In this document: positions 38,628 to 50,951 of the stretch, piece after piece | Position numbering within the stretch: position 1 is the first letter of the stretch | How the letters are laid out: each line of letters begins with the position of its first letter | Source of the DNA: an uncultured Candidatus Melainabacteria bacterium | Lineage (GTDB): Bacteria; Cyanobacteriota; Vampirovibrionia; Gastranaerophilales; Gastranaerophilaceae | DNA: 64,000 bases | Assembly: GCA_934757275.1 (NCBI GenBank) | Contig: CAKVLN010000004.1 | Coordinates: forward strand, 124,001 to 188,000 | Direction of reading: 5' to 3' | The notes under the pieces: model-generated | What the model was told of the DNA's origin: nothing | Databases searched by the model: none | What the model saw: the letters and a program-made list of their open reading frames with translations, nothing else | Program-made: the position numbers and the translations under genes

Positions 38628-39270
38628 CTGCTACCACTCCATTTTCGCCAACACCAGTAAGTCTTTTCAAAAGTTTTGGTGCAAAAATTTCACTCTCAAA
38701 ATGTCCAATATCAAACACTACCTTCTTCGCCTCAACCGCAGTATGAAATTTCAAATCACCAGTCACAAAAGCGTCAGTTTGTCCAATAAATTCAGACCCA
38801 GAACCAGCGCAAAAGCCAATCGTTTTAACAGTTTCAGCACCCAAATTATTAATATAACGTAATTTTGGCGAAATTTTCAAAAGTTTAGCTCTCAATTCTT
38901 CAACTCCAAGCGGAGTTTCTAACTCTACCACTCGTACAAAATCATCATTATAACTCTTCTTCAAACCTAACTCTTCTAGTATAAGGTCAGTTGTTCCGCC
39001 TTCTGCTCTATCTAGATTTGTATGTGCGCAATACATGTTTATTTTGCGATACTCGAAAGGCACAAAAAACAACGGGTGGTGCGAAATTATCATATCACAC
39101 CCTTTTGAAATTGCTTGTTCTACAATTTTATCAGTAATCGTAAGTGCAAACAAAATTTTGCTTACACTTGCCCCCTCTAAATCTACTATCCAACCGCTTG
39201 CGTCCCATTTTTCTTGTGTATCAAGCGGCGCAAAATCTTCTATCTTTTGTACAATTTCGTACTTATTCAA
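38605..39270 (-). CDS. NIF3/YqfO-type dinuclear metal protein
   Basis: 221 aa. Family motif residues for the metal pair are visible: HHPLFF near 77-82, AHTNLDRAEGG near 97, and the late HFESE region near 190. Its role in cells is unsettled; it has been named GTP cyclohydrolase type 2. I placed the start at a TTG (39270): GGAGG lies six bases before it, inside the end of coaBC, and it gives the normal family N-terminus (YEIVQKIEDFAPL). An ATG 17 codons earlier lies deeper in coaBC without a ribosome site. Confidence 0.85.
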   Translation of the reverse strand: MNKYEIVQKIEDFAPLDTQEKWDASGWIVDLEGASVSKILFALTITDKIVEQAISKGCDMIISHHPLFFVPFEYRKINMYCAHTNLDRAEGGTTDLILEELGLKKSYNDDFVRVVELETPLGVEELRAKLLKISPKLRYINNLGAETVKTIGFCAGSGSEFIGQTDAFVTGDLKFHTAVEAKKVVFDIGHFESEIFAPKLLKRLTGVGENGVVADEKSPFI

Positions 39271-40459
39271 AAATTTCCTCCAAAATACGTTTTGCAATAT
39301 TTTGTTTTGTATCTTTTTCAACGTGTTTTATATTCAAATCTTTATCAAGAAGATAAACTTCATTTTCGTCGCTATTGAAACCGATATCTTTTCTTGAAAT
39401 ATCGTTCGCTACCAAAAAGTCACAACCCTTTTTCTGAATTTTCTTTTTAGCATTCTCAATTAAATTTTCGCTCTCTGCGCAAAAACCGACAATCACTGGC
39501 ATGTTTTCTTTGCTCTTAGAAGAACTTGCGTTTTTGATTTCGCAAATTTCCTTCAAGATGTCAGGGTTTTTAACTAATTCTAAAGTTATTCCCTCATCGT
39601 CACTTTTTTTAATTTTTTGTTCAGAATAGTTTTTAATTCTATAATCAGAAACAGCAGCCGTCATAATAATACAATCTTGATTTGCCAAATTTTCTTTTAC
39701 AACTTTTTCCATTTCTTGCGCAGTTTCTGCCACTATGTTTTTATAACTTTTTTCTACTTTAAAGGTAGAAACCAAAGTTACATCTGCGCCCTCTTGACTT
39801 GCCATATCAGCCAAAGCAATTCCCATTTTGCCAGACGAAGAATTAGAAATAAATCTCACAGGGTCAATTTTTTCTTTTGTTCCACCAGCAGTTATCAAGA
39901 TTTTCTTGCCAGAAAGTTTGCCAGAAGATAAAATTCTATCAGTTGCCTCAAAAATTTCTTCAACCTCTCGCATTCTACCTTTGCCATTCGTTCCGCAAGC
40001 TAAATATCCTTCATCTGGCTCTAAAATATTGTAACCATTTTTTCTTAACTTAGACAAATTTTCTTGGACAAATGGATTTTCCCACATGTTAGTATTCATA
40101 GCAGGCGCAATTAAAAAAGGTTTATTAAAAGCACAAGCAGTTGATAACAACAAATTATCACAAATTCCGTTTGCCAATTTTGAAATAGTATTAGCACTAG
40201 CTGGTGCAATTACAAAAATATCAGCCTCCGTAAGTGCAATATGCTCGGGCTTGTATTCATCAATTTCAAAATTATCAACATAAACTTCGTTATTAGAAAG
40301 TGTCTGTAAGGTTAATTTTGTAACAAAATTAAGTGCGTTTGGCGTAAGCACAACACGCACATTCGCACGAGCCTTTCTATATAATCTTACAAGTTCACAT
40401 ATTTTGTAAGCGGCAATTCCGCCAGTTATTCCTATTAAAATATTTTTGTTTTCTAACAT
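39263..40459 (-). CDS. coaBC: bifunctional phosphopantothenoylcysteine decarboxylase / synthetase
   Basis: Two steps of CoA synthesis. 398 aa. CoaC half (1-about 180): ITGGIAAYK, catalytic His in PEHIALTEAD, PAMNTNMW, and the reactive Cys in LACGTNGKGRM. CoaB half: ITAGGTKEKIDPVRFISN and the synthetase region MTAAVSDYR. Its stop overlaps the TTG start of the NIF3-like gene, so the operon is coaBC-NIF3-like-exported protein. panE and coaX in other parts of the window act in the same route. Confidence 0.96.
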   Translation of the reverse strand: MLENKNILIGITGGIAAYKICELVRLYRKARANVRVVLTPNALNFVTKLTLQTLSNNEVYVDNFEIDEYKPEHIALTEADIFVIAPASANTISKLANGICDNLLLSTACAFNKPFLIAPAMNTNMWENPFVQENLSKLRKNGYNILEPDEGYLACGTNGKGRMREVEEIFEATDRILSSGKLSGKKILITAGGTKEKIDPVRFISNSSSGKMGIALADMASQEGADVTLVSTFKVEKSYKNIVAETAQEMEKVVKENLANQDCIIMTAAVSDYRIKNYSEQKIKKSDDEGITLELVKNPDILKEICEIKNASSSKSKENMPVIVGFCAESENLIENAKKKIQKKGCDFLVANDISRKDIGFNSDENEVYLLDKDLNIKHVEKDTKQNIAKRILEEIFE

Positions 40460-40575
40460 ACAAGTATTATAGCATGGTGACAGCCAGTTTTAACAAATTT
40501 CCCTTGATTATTTTTTTGTGCTATACTAACTAAAGTAGAGTGTTAAAAACACAAAGAATAGCTTGAAGAGCTTTT

Positions 40576-40603
40576 GTTATTGTCGGTATAGAAAACCGAC
40601 CTA
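40576..40603 (+). repeat. GTTATT hairpin repeat upstream of gyrB
   Basis: GTTATT, arms GTCGGT / ACCGAC, loop ATAGAAA, then CTAC. The arm sequence differs from the GTTGGGCA copies, yet pairs with itself perfectly. It lies in the gyrB leader, 37 bp before the start. Confidence 0.75.
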
Positions 40604-40639
40604 CCGCTACAACTTCAATTACATATTAAAGGGGGATAA

Positions 40640-43075
<2,436 letters not shown>

Positions 43076-43097
43076 TTGGTTGTTAGTTTGAAAACTT

Positions 43098-43134
43098 AAA
43101 AGGCGAGAAATGCTAAAGCATTTCTCGCCTTTTT
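43098..43134. terminator. bidirectional terminator between gyrB and ilvB
   Basis: 16-bp arms (AAAAGGCGAGAAATGC / GCATTTCTCGCCTTTT) with A- and T-runs at either side, between two convergent genes. Confidence 0.9.
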
Positions 43135-43145
43135 AATAATTTTTT

Positions 43146-44765
43146 CTAAATATTTTCAAACGAATCAATCACAATATCTACAATTGCCGTACCTTTGTGA
43201 TTAATCGCTTTTTCTAGCGCAGGAATCAGTTCTTCTTTTTTTGAAACTCTAACTGCAAACAAATCATAAGCTTCTGCAATCTTCGTGAAATCAGGGTTTA
43301 TCATCTCTACTTGATAACGTCTATTATAGATTTTTTCTTGAAGTTCACGCACCATGCCTAGATAACTATTGTTCATGATGATGATTTTGAGCGGAATATT
43401 ATGTTCTCGGCAAGTCGCTAATTCTTGCAAATTCATCTGAAACGAGCCATCACCAGTGATGTTCAAAACAAGGCTATTTGGGTTTGCAATATATGCACCA
43501 ATAGAGGCTGGTAAGCCAAAACCCATTGTGCCAAGACCACCAGAGGTTATGAATTTTCGTGGTTTGTTGAAGTTGAAAAATTGCGCCGTTAACATTTGAT
43601 GTTGCCCAACATCAGTCACAACGACTGGCTCAAAATATTTTGTAAAATCAGAAACAGTTTCTAGAACGAAAGACGAATGCAAGCTTTCTGAGAAATCATC
43701 TTCAATGTTTTCCTCTTCATCTTGCATTGAATCAATCTCCATAAGCCATTTTTCAGGAGAAGTAAATTCGTTTTTCTTGCTTACAAAATCTGTTAAAAAT
43801 TCTTTTATGTCAGCAATAATTTCAAAATCTACTGGCATGTCGGCTGACTGAATATTTATGCTCGCAATTTTGTAATTTTTGGTAAACTCGTTGTTTTTGC
43901 AAGTTGAACGGTCAGAAAAACCAGCACCAAGAGTAATTAATAAGTCGCATTGTTTTAGTGCAGAATTGGCAAGCTCTACGCCATTCAAGCCAATCATGCC
44001 TAGATAAAGCCTATTTTCTGATGGATAAACACCGATACCCATAAGCGTTGAAACAACAGGACATTGAGTTTGTGAAATAAATTTTTCGACCTCTTCTGAA
44101 GCATTAAGACAACCGCCACCCAACAGAACAAGCGGTTTTTGCGCATTTTTGAGAAGTGAAGAAAGTGTATCAATTTCTTTGGTAAAATCTGCTTTGATAT
44201 CTGGCATTTCAGAAATTTTTTCTTTTTTTGAATGATATTCAGCCTCTAGTATGTTTCTAGCTAAAGCCACTACAACTGGACCTTTAACGCCAGAATTTGC
44301 CACTTTGAACGCCTCTCTAATCACTTGAACGACATCATCATCGTATTTTAAGGTATAAACTTTTTTGCAACAAGATTGAATCATCGCTGGAATGTCTACA
44401 TTTTGGAAAATCTTTCCGTTTCTATTTGTCGTAGAAACTGCGCCAGCAAGCACCACAAGCGGAGTTGAGTCCGCATAGGCATTTGCAATACCAGTAACTG
44501 TATTTGTAAACCCTGGACCAGAAGTCACTAATACAACGCCTGCTCTCCCGCAAACTCTTGCATAGCCTTCCGCTGCGTGAACGGCGGCTTGCTCGTGCCT
44601 TACAAGGTAGTGCTTAATTTTATCTGTTTTTGATAATTCATTATAGATGCTAAGAACGGACGCTCCAGGATATCCGAACACACTATCTACACCTAGCTCA
44701 ATAAGGGTTTGAACGAGTGCAGATGCGGTATTTACAGTTTTTGTAAGACTAGCAGATTTAATCAT
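43146..44765 (-). CDS. ilvB: acetolactate synthase-type ThDP enzyme, large subunit
   Basis: 539 aa. Condenses two pyruvates, first step of valine/leucine synthesis. ThDP activator Glu in RHEQAAVHAAEGYAR, FGYPGASVL, then the ThDP/Mg site GDGSFQMNLQEL..NN near 430. The frame is open 41 codons further, but the family N-terminus fits the ATG at 44765. A TATAAT box ends only nine bases before that ATG and no ribosome site is seen, so the message may be nearly leaderless. No regulatory subunit gene (ilvN) is adjacent; a catabolic or other ThDP role is possible. Confidence 0.88.
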   Translation of the reverse strand: MIKSASLTKTVNTASALVQTLIELGVDSVFGYPGASVLSIYNELSKTDKIKHYLVRHEQAAVHAAEGYARVCGRAGVVLVTSGPGFTNTVTGIANAYADSTPLVVLAGAVSTTNRNGKIFQNVDIPAMIQSCCKKVYTLKYDDDVVQVIREAFKVANSGVKGPVVVALARNILEAEYHSKKEKISEMPDIKADFTKEIDTLSSLLKNAQKPLVLLGGGCLNASEEVEKFISQTQCPVVSTLMGIGVYPSENRLYLGMIGLNGVELANSALKQCDLLITLGAGFSDRSTCKNNEFTKNYKIASINIQSADMPVDFEIIADIKEFLTDFVSKKNEFTSPEKWLMEIDSMQDEEENIEDDFSESLHSSFVLETVSDFTKYFEPVVVTDVGQHQMLTAQFFNFNKPRKFITSGGLGTMGFGLPASIGAYIANPNSLVLNITGDGSFQMNLQELATCREHNIPLKIIIMNNSYLGMVRELQEKIYNRRYQVEMINPDFTKIAEAYDLFAVRVSKKEELIPALEKAINHKGTAIVDIVIDSFENI

Positions 44766-44902
44766 CTTGAAAACATTATACATCAAAATTAAATAAAAGA
44801 CTTGATTTATATTTTTGTTTAGAGTAAGATTGTTTTGCACTAGCGTGCATTGAAAATTGTATAAAACATTAGGTGATAGCGCATTCACCTAAGTGTAAGC
44901 CT

Positions 44903-44979
44903 CGGGATGTAGCGCAGTTTGGTAGCGCACCTCGCTTGGGACGAGGGGGTCGCACGTTCGAATCGTGTCATCCCGACCA
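44903..44979 (+). tRNA. tRNA-Pro (anticodon TGG)
   Basis: 77 nt including an encoded CCA end. Acceptor CGGGATG / CATCCCG, D-arm GCGC / GCGC, anticodon stem CCTCG / CGAGG with loop CTTGGGA, so anticodon TGG reads all or most Pro codons; T-arm CACG..CGTG with TTCGAAT. All stems pair perfectly. Confidence 0.97.
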
Positions 44980-44983
44980 TTTA

Positions 44984-45020
44984 AAAAAAGACTTTCAGCA
45001 TTTTGTTGAAAGTCTTTTTT
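44984..45020 (+). terminator. terminator of tRNA-Pro
   Basis: Arms AAAAAAGACTTTCA / TTGAAAGTCTTTTTT directly after the tRNA, ending in a T-run. Confidence 0.9.
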
Positions 45021-45351
45021 AATGCAATTAGTTTCTGTCAGGCAATGCCTGACAATAACTAAATGAAAAAGTCGTTTTAATAATTTTTCATGTTTAATGC
45101 ACTTAATGAACGCATAATAAAAAACAAAATCTAATACGAACTTATTCACTCATTCACCTATTCACTTATACCTTTTTACCCCATTACCCTATTCCCTCAT
45201 TCACTCGAAAATGTAAACTTTTGTAACAAATTTTTCTTCCAAAAGTCAATTTTTACTTCCCAAAAAACTTCATGTATATAAGGGAATTAAATTAAGTTAC
45301 TTGGAGATTAATAACTCACAATTATTGATGTCCAGAAAAAGGCGGTTTATT
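45021..45351. repeat. repeat-filled gap before the unknown 424-aa gene
   Basis: Holds an inverted GTTATT-type hairpin on the minus strand (45035-45060; arms GTCAGGCA / TGCCTGAC) and a GAATAA-arm element (about 45061-45206): GTTTTAATAATTTTTCATG, TAATGC..AACGCATAATA centre, then CTTATTCAC and CTATTCCC units. The last 100 bp carry TGTATATAA and AAGGCGG, the promoter region and ribosome site of the next gene. Confidence 0.75.
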
Positions 45352-46626
45352 ATGGCAGGATATGACATTAATAGTATTAATGCACTAGGCAGCGACCCAA
45401 TGTTTTTGGCAGCACTAAATGCGTACAATCCAAATTTTATGAGAACGCAACAAGCTAGTCAAATGCAACAGGTAGCTACAAACCCACAAGTTGCATCAAC
45501 TACTCCACAACAAGTAGCTCTTACACAAACAACAGAACTTCCAAAAGCCGATTATTCGCAAGAAGCTGATTCAAACACAGGTCTGGTAGCTGGTTTAACA
45601 GTAACCGCTCTTGGCGCAGCATCGTTAATCTATGCAGCCAAAAAAGGTAACGGCGAAGGTATTATTAAAGGTTTCAAAAATATCTTTAAAGGTACAAAAA
45701 ATAGCATGACAAAAACAGCAGAAGAAGTTTCTCATAAAAAAGAAGCTTTGAAGGACATTCAAGTTGTTATGAAGAATGGCAAACCAGTTTATTACATTCC
45801 AAACAAAACTGTAACTTACAATACAACTGCTGATATTCAAAATGCATTACAAGGAAATACAAAGCTTGAGCGTCAACTTAGAAGTTTAAGATTAGGCACT
45901 GGCGAAACAAGTATTACTGCAGGTACTTTCACCCTAAAAGATGGTGGCAACGCTAACACAATCATCTTTAAAGGTGACAAAATCGAAGACATCATCAATT
46001 CTAGCGGTGCGTCACTAAAAGATAAGTTCCTAGAAAACGGCAAAATCAAGTCTGATTTGGAAGACGTGGCAGACAATGCCTTTGCTAGAAAAATTGAAGA
46101 CTATATCTCAAAAATCAAAGAAGGCAATTCTGAAATAATTCGTGGCAAAGATACTAACTTGAGAGATTTCACTTACACAACACAAATTGGCGATACAAGT
46201 GCAGAAATTTTCAGAAAAGTTTTATCATCAGCTAATCAAGGTTCTACTAACGCAGAAATCAAAAAATTGACCGCTCTGAAAGAATTTCAAGCTGGCGATA
46301 AAGAGGTTTTAGCTTATGTAAGAACTTCTCGAGAAAATGGCAAAAACATAGATTCAATTATTAGCAAAGACTTCTTGTCGAAAGGTAAAGTACCAGAAGG
46401 ATACAAAGTTCATGAATTTACATTGCCTGATGGCAAGAACACAATCAAAGTTGTTGACGGCAAAGTCGCTGGCGTAACAATCGGAGGCAAGTATTATAGC
46501 AAAGATACCGTTGATTGTAAGGCTTATTTGGAACGCAATAAGCATGATGAAGATATTAATAAGGCAATCGAAAACGCTCTTAAAAATAACAAAATTCCAA
46601 AAGGTGCGACTATTGTACCAGTATAA
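45352..46626 (+). CDS. unknown protein with Gln-rich N-terminus
   Basis: 424 aa from the ATG at 45352 (AAGGCGG nine bases upstream). Not recognised. Residues 1-75 are rich in Asn, Gln and Thr and look disordered. A hydrophobic stretch (TGLVAGLTVTALGAASLIYA) near 77-96 may be a membrane anchor or glycine zipper, followed by basic KKGNGEGIIKGFKNIFKG. The remaining 310 residues are a mixed helical/strand region without known motifs. Its arrangement (Asn/Gln-rich start, glycine-rich segment, basic stretch) is like the protein at 2987-3682. Confidence 0.65.
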   Translation: MAGYDINSINALGSDPMFLAALNAYNPNFMRTQQASQMQQVATNPQVASTTPQQVALTQTTELPKADYSQEADSNTGLVAGLTVTALGAASLIYAAKKGNGEGIIKGFKNIFKGTKNSMTKTAEEVSHKKEALKDIQVVMKNGKPVYYIPNKTVTYNTTADIQNALQGNTKLERQLRSLRLGTGETSITAGTFTLKDGGNANTIIFKGDKIEDIINSSGASLKDKFLENGKIKSDLEDVADNAFARKIEDYISKIKEGNSEIIRGKDTNLRDFTYTTQIGDTSAEIFRKVLSSANQGSTNAEIKKLTALKEFQAGDKEVLAYVRTSRENGKNIDSIISKDFLSKGKVPEGYKVHEFTLPDGKNTIKVVDGKVAGVTIGGKYYSKDTVDCKAYLERNKHDEDINKAIENALKNNKIPKGATIVPV

Positions 46627-46646
46627 TAATTCCCCTTTCATAATAT

Positions 46647-46673
46647 TACCCTCGAAATTTCGAGGGTATTTTG
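46647..46673 (+). terminator. terminator
   Basis: 22-nt perfect palindrome (TACCCTCGAAA / TTTCGAGGGTA) followed by TTTTG, 20 bp after the stop of the unknown gene. Confidence 0.8.
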
Positions 46674-46711
46674 TTAAGAAAAAATGTTATTGTCAGGCTT
46701 GAGTTAAAAAG

Positions 46712-46831
46712 GTGAATAAGTGAATAAGTAGTTTTAATAATTTTTTATATTTAATGCGTCTAATGAACGCATTATAAAAACAAAATTTAATACGAACTTA
46801 TGCACTCATTCACCTATTCACTTATTCACTT
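46712..46831. repeat. GAATAA-arm dispersed repeat, complete short copy
   Basis: Best single copy of the family at 120 bp. Left arm: GTGAATAA twice, then GTAGTTTTAATAATTTTTTA. Centre: TAATGCGT-CTAATGA-ACGCATTA, a perfect 8-bp inverted repeat. Right arm: AAATTTAATACGAACTTATG, then CACTCATTCACC and CTTATTCAC units, inverted relative to the left arm. The element lies between two genes that converge. Confidence 0.85.
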
Positions 46832-46845
46832 CACAGATTTGCTTT

Positions 46846-49815
46846 TTACAAATGATACTTCGTAATAATCTTCTTAATCTGATTTGCAAACTCGATTTGG
46901 TTGAAATCGTCTTTTTGCATATAGTATTCAATTTCATAAGGGTACAATTTTTGCAACGCAGTTTTTTCTGGCAATGAACTCATTACAATCACTGGAATAT
47001 CAGCATACATTTCATCGCTCTTCAATCGCTCTACAAACTCATAGCCATCAACCTTTGGCATATTCAAATCTGTTATAATCAAGTCATAATGATTAATCTT
47101 CAGTTTAGTCATCGCCTCTTCAACATCTAAAACCGTATCAACAGAATAACCAATATTCAGCAAAATATTCTTAATCATTGTTCTTGAAGTAATAGAATCA
47201 TCTACCACCAAAATTCGCTTGTATGACATAAAGTCGCTCGGAATTAGCTTTGGCTCTTGAGAAGAGCTGATTGCTTTATTAAAGTCATAATGTAATATAT
47301 CCTGCATATTCAAAATTAAGCACAACTCGCCAGACGCCAAATTTGTAACCCCAGAAATATTTTTAACCTTGTATAAAGGCGGTGACAATTTCTTCTGCAA
47401 AATGTCTTGGTCGCCCAACAACTTATCAACCACCAAACCAATTGTCTTTTCATCTGATTCAATAATCAGAATAGTTTCTTTTTCACCTCGTGGCAAAGCT
47501 TTTAGTTTCAAAATATCAGACAAATAATACAGAGGTATAATTTTCCCATCATAAATTATTGAGCGTGTGCCATTATTGGTCTTGATTTCGCTCTGCTTTT
47601 TCAAAATAAAAGTTGTAATAACTTGGATTGGAATAGCAAAAGTTTGTTCTGAAATTTTAACCAGAAATACACGGAGTGTCGTAAGCGTCACTGGAATTTC
47701 AATACGCACACAACTTCCTTTACCAAATTCAGAAATAACTTTAACTTTGCCATTAAGTTGCGAAATCTTAGTTTTTACTACATCAAGCCCAATTCCACGT
47801 CCAGAAATACTTGTAATAGAATCGCCCGTTGTAAACCCTGGCCAGAAAATAATATTCATAATAGACTCATCTGTCATTGAATCAATATCCTCTTGGGTTA
47901 AAAAGCCTCTTGAAACGGCTCTATCTTTAATCTTTTGCAAGTTAAAACCTTGTCCATCATCAGCAACTTCAATAATAACCTTGTTATCGTCTTGTTTTGC
48001 AGACAAAAGTATTCTACCTACTGGGTTTTTACCATTAGCAATTCTTTCTTCTCGAGTTTCGATACCGTGGTCGATTGCGTTTCTTAAAATATGGATAAGA
48101 GGAGTTTTAATTTCTTCAATAATCTTTTTATCTGCGCAGGTATCCTTACCCTCAATCTCAAAATCAATGTCCTTGCCCTTTTCATTCGCTATATCACGCA
48201 CCATTCGAGAGAAAGAATTAAACACAGTTGAAATCGGCAATACACGGATATTCTTAACCATTGATTCCATCTCATCAATGATTAAACGCATTTTCATATC
48301 GTCTTCTTTTGAAGTTCTATAAAGAGAATTTAAGTCGTAAATTGTTCTAGAAACATTTTGCGTAATATCTGATAATAGAGCGAAAACCTGTTTTACAAAT
48401 GCGCTTGTGTATTGTTCAGAAGCTCCTGTTTGCAAATATTTGCGATTATAATACCTCAAATAATTTGAAGTCTTTAACAAATCTTTTTGGCAGCTTTCGT
48501 TAACATTTTTGATATTGTCGATTTTTTCAAGATTTTTTTCAGTTTTAATTTTAGTAATAATCAATTCACCTAGCTGATTAACAAGTGTATCAAGCTTTTG
48601 AGCGTTAACGTGAAGAGTTTTAATCTCAGTCGAGTTTGAAGAATTATTGCTACCAGTAGAAGATTGTGTGGATAAAGATTTAATTTCAACTACATCAGTA
48701 TCTTTTTTGTAATTTAATTCTAGCAATTGTTTCATAATTTCTAATTGCTGAATAATCAAATCACTGTCAACACTTTCGTTAGGCGAAGCGCAGTATTCCA
48801 CGGCACTTTTCAGAGTTAAAGCCATTTGCTCCTCTAAAAGCACGGAGTTTTCACCAATAAAATCAAGTATTTCAATTATCGTATTAATAATTTCAATAAT
48901 GCTATTATCATCAATGCCTTCTCTTAATTTTAAGATATCTTCTTTGATTTCTTTTGTGTGAATACTGCTCGCTTGCAACATTGAAATTTTTTCTGCGACT
49001 TCAAAGAAGGTCAAGCCAGAGCTTTCAGTTTCAATACAAGAGGTAGAGAATTTTGCAACCGCAGAACTCAATTCATTACGCAACTCCAAAATCTCACTGA
49101 TAGTAAGCGTATTTGTTGCATGCATTACAAAATCAATTTTTGTAATTATATTTTCTAAAGAAGTTTTTACTTCATACAAATCAGAATCTTTAAAAAATTC
49201 GTAAATCTTTTGCGCCTCTTCTTCTAAAAGAACAATGTCTTGCGATTCTTCTTCTGGCACAATGCTATCAATAATTTCAAAGCAGTTATTGAACGCATAA
49301 TTGATTGCCTCTTGGTTTTTGATTAACTCTTTGGTTGAAGAATTACTAGGCTTTACCTCTTGAATATCAGAAATAGCTGGACTTGGCTGCTCATTTTCTT
49401 CGCCAGAAAGTTTTTCCAACTCGGCAATCGTTGTTGTATAACTATCATCAATAATTTCACGATTATTTTTGATAGACTCTTGCAAAAATCTTGCAACCAC
49501 CTCCAATGAATTAATCAAAACTTTTAGGATATCAACGTTTAAGCAGAATTTGTTGCTATTTACACTGTCAAAAATATCTTCCATTTTGTGCAAAATCGTT
49601 TGGATATTGTTGTATCCAATCATTCGCACTGCACCTTTTAAGCTATGCAAATCTCTATAAACATTATTGGTTAATTCTTTGTTTGCAGGTGTACTTTCTA
49701 AAGAAAACAAGTTGTTGAAAATTCGCTCCAAAATCTCATCAGATTCAGAGCGAAAAATCTCCATAACTTCTTTACTATTTTTGTTATTATTGCTTTCGTT
49801 ATCTAAAAAGTCCAA
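46846..49815 (-). CDS. cheA: hybrid chemosensory kinase CheA with C-terminal receiver
   Basis: 989 aa. Order: Hpt domain with phosphorylated His in LHSLKGAVRMIGY near 53; a long linker (110-390); dimerisation helices; HATPase with N-box HILRNAIDHGIE, G1 DDGQGFNL and G2 GRGIGLDVVK; CheW-like domain; and a receiver with LVVDDS and acceptor Asp in LIITDLNMPKVDGY, but Gln-Lys (MQKDD) near the end. CheA-REC fusions are typical of non-flagellar systems such as WspE. Directly downstream of the MCP gene on the same strand, so one operon. Confidence 0.93.
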   Translation of the reverse strand: MDFLDNESNNNKNSKEVMEIFRSESDEILERIFNNLFSLESTPANKELTNNVYRDLHSLKGAVRMIGYNNIQTILHKMEDIFDSVNSNKFCLNVDILKVLINSLEVVARFLQESIKNNREIIDDSYTTTIAELEKLSGEENEQPSPAISDIQEVKPSNSSTKELIKNQEAINYAFNNCFEIIDSIVPEEESQDIVLLEEEAQKIYEFFKDSDLYEVKTSLENIITKIDFVMHATNTLTISEILELRNELSSAVAKFSTSCIETESSGLTFFEVAEKISMLQASSIHTKEIKEDILKLREGIDDNSIIEIINTIIEILDFIGENSVLLEEQMALTLKSAVEYCASPNESVDSDLIIQQLEIMKQLLELNYKKDTDVVEIKSLSTQSSTGSNNSSNSTEIKTLHVNAQKLDTLVNQLGELIITKIKTEKNLEKIDNIKNVNESCQKDLLKTSNYLRYYNRKYLQTGASEQYTSAFVKQVFALLSDITQNVSRTIYDLNSLYRTSKEDDMKMRLIIDEMESMVKNIRVLPISTVFNSFSRMVRDIANEKGKDIDFEIEGKDTCADKKIIEEIKTPLIHILRNAIDHGIETREERIANGKNPVGRILLSAKQDDNKVIIEVADDGQGFNLQKIKDRAVSRGFLTQEDIDSMTDESIMNIIFWPGFTTGDSITSISGRGIGLDVVKTKISQLNGKVKVISEFGKGSCVRIEIPVTLTTLRVFLVKISEQTFAIPIQVITTFILKKQSEIKTNNGTRSIIYDGKIIPLYYLSDILKLKALPRGEKETILIIESDEKTIGLVVDKLLGDQDILQKKLSPPLYKVKNISGVTNLASGELCLILNMQDILHYDFNKAISSSQEPKLIPSDFMSYKRILVVDDSITSRTMIKNILLNIGYSVDTVLDVEEAMTKLKINHYDLIITDLNMPKVDGYEFVERLKSDEMYADIPVIVMSSLPEKTALQKLYPYEIEYYMQKDDFNQIEFANQIKKIITKYHL

Positions 49816-49819
49816 CTTC

Positions 49820-50866
49820 TTAACCTTCTATTGCAGAATTTTTGATATTATTAGATAAGTTATTCAACTTTGACACTTTATCAGCACTTAGACTTATTGT
49901 TTGAAAAAGAGTTTCAGCAATATTTGTATTTTCTTCATCAATAATATTCAAGCGTTCGATAATATCATTTTGCTTTTTGGCATTTTGATTTAGTGTGTCC
50001 AAAGAGTCTAAAATCTCTTTAATTTGATTTAACAAGCTTTCTGAACTTGAAGAAACTACGTTTATATCTTTAACAACTGATTCAATCTCTTTAGAGCCTT
50101 CTTCTGTCGCCATTACGGTTGAATTTGTAGTGTATTGAATATTGCTTGTAAGTGAAGTAATTTTTGTGATTGCTTGTTTTGATTCGTCAGCAAGTTTACG
50201 AATTTCACCAGCAACAACTGCAAAACCTTTGCCATGCTCACCTGCTCTTGCTGCCTCAACTGCCGCATTAAGCGCAAGCATGTTTGTTTGTTCTGCAATA
50301 TCATCAACTACGCTAATTGTGTTACCGATTTGTTGAGAATGTTCAGAAAGTTCAAGAATAAGTTCTGCAATCATTTGTATTTTTTGTCTTAAAACTAGCA
50401 TTTTATCAGCGTTAGAAGAAATTGCCTCATGCTCTTTTTCTGAGAAACTAATTGATTGGCTAACTTGTTTTTCTGTATTCTTAGAAGTCGTTACAGAATC
50501 TTCTGAAAGGGTTTTAAGCTTTTCTACAAGAGAAGAAATATTTTTAGTATTGCTTGCCAAAGTTTCAAAGTTTCTTTTTTGTTCGCCTAAAGTGTCAAGA
50601 ATTTCAGTTGTAGTTGTTGACAAATAGTCTGATTGGCTAGTCAAAGAATCCTTTATAGACTTTGCAATCCACTGTTTTGTAATTAAGTGAACAACCGTTC
50701 TTAGAACAATAATCATTGCTAAAAATACAAAGGTATCATAAGGTGCAATGTTTTTAAGCTTTGCAAAGAATAAAAAAAGTATACAAATTGCAGTAAAAAC
50801 AAACACATCAATCATACACTTAATATTGAACTTCTGTTTTAATTCAAAATCTTGAACTCCAGCCAC
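49820..50866 (-). CDS. methyl-accepting chemotaxis-type receptor without sensor domain
   Basis: 348 aa. Two hydrophobic segments near 18-36 and 43-61 with only a few residues between them, so there is no periplasmic sensing domain. The cytoplasmic coiled coil contains the conserved receptor tip [20 protein letters not shown] followed by [15 protein letters not shown], which binds CheA and CheW. The signal may come through the membrane itself or another protein. Separated from cheA by 4 bp. Divergent from the REC-GGDEF gene with an 85-bp shared promoter region. Confidence 0.93.
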   Translation of the reverse strand: MAGVQDFELKQKFNIKCMIDVFVFTAICILFLFFAKLKNIAPYDTFVFLAMIIVLRTVVHLITKQWIAKSIKDSLTSQSDYLSTTTTEILDTLGEQKRNFETLASNTKNISSLVEKLKTLSEDSVTTSKNTEKQVSQSISFSEKEHEAISSNADKMLVLRQKIQMIAELILELSEHSQQIGNTISVVDDIAEQTNMLALNAAVEAARAGEHGKGFAVVAGEIRKLADESKQAITKITSLTSNIQYTTNSTVMATEEGSKEIESVVKDINVVSSSSESLLNQIKEILDSLDTLNQNAKKQNDIIERLNIIDEENTNIAETLFQTISLSADKVSKLNNLSNNIKNSAIEG

Positions 50867-50951
50867 TTTATCTCTCCTATATAGTTTTTTTTTGAAATTT
50901 ATTATATAATCATTTTATACTAAAATCGTTAAAATTGGAATATTTAATATT

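Noticed and set aside
44869..44888. Palindrome AGGTGA...TCACCT as an ilvB operator
   Set aside because: It lies about 105 bp upstream of the likely ilvB start and 14 bp before tRNA-Pro; it could belong to either and nothing else supports a regulator.
47567..48322. 251-codon frame opposite cheA
   Set aside because: Lies inside the HATPase region of cheA on the other strand; low-complexity Ser/Ile/Leu composition typical of a shadow frame.
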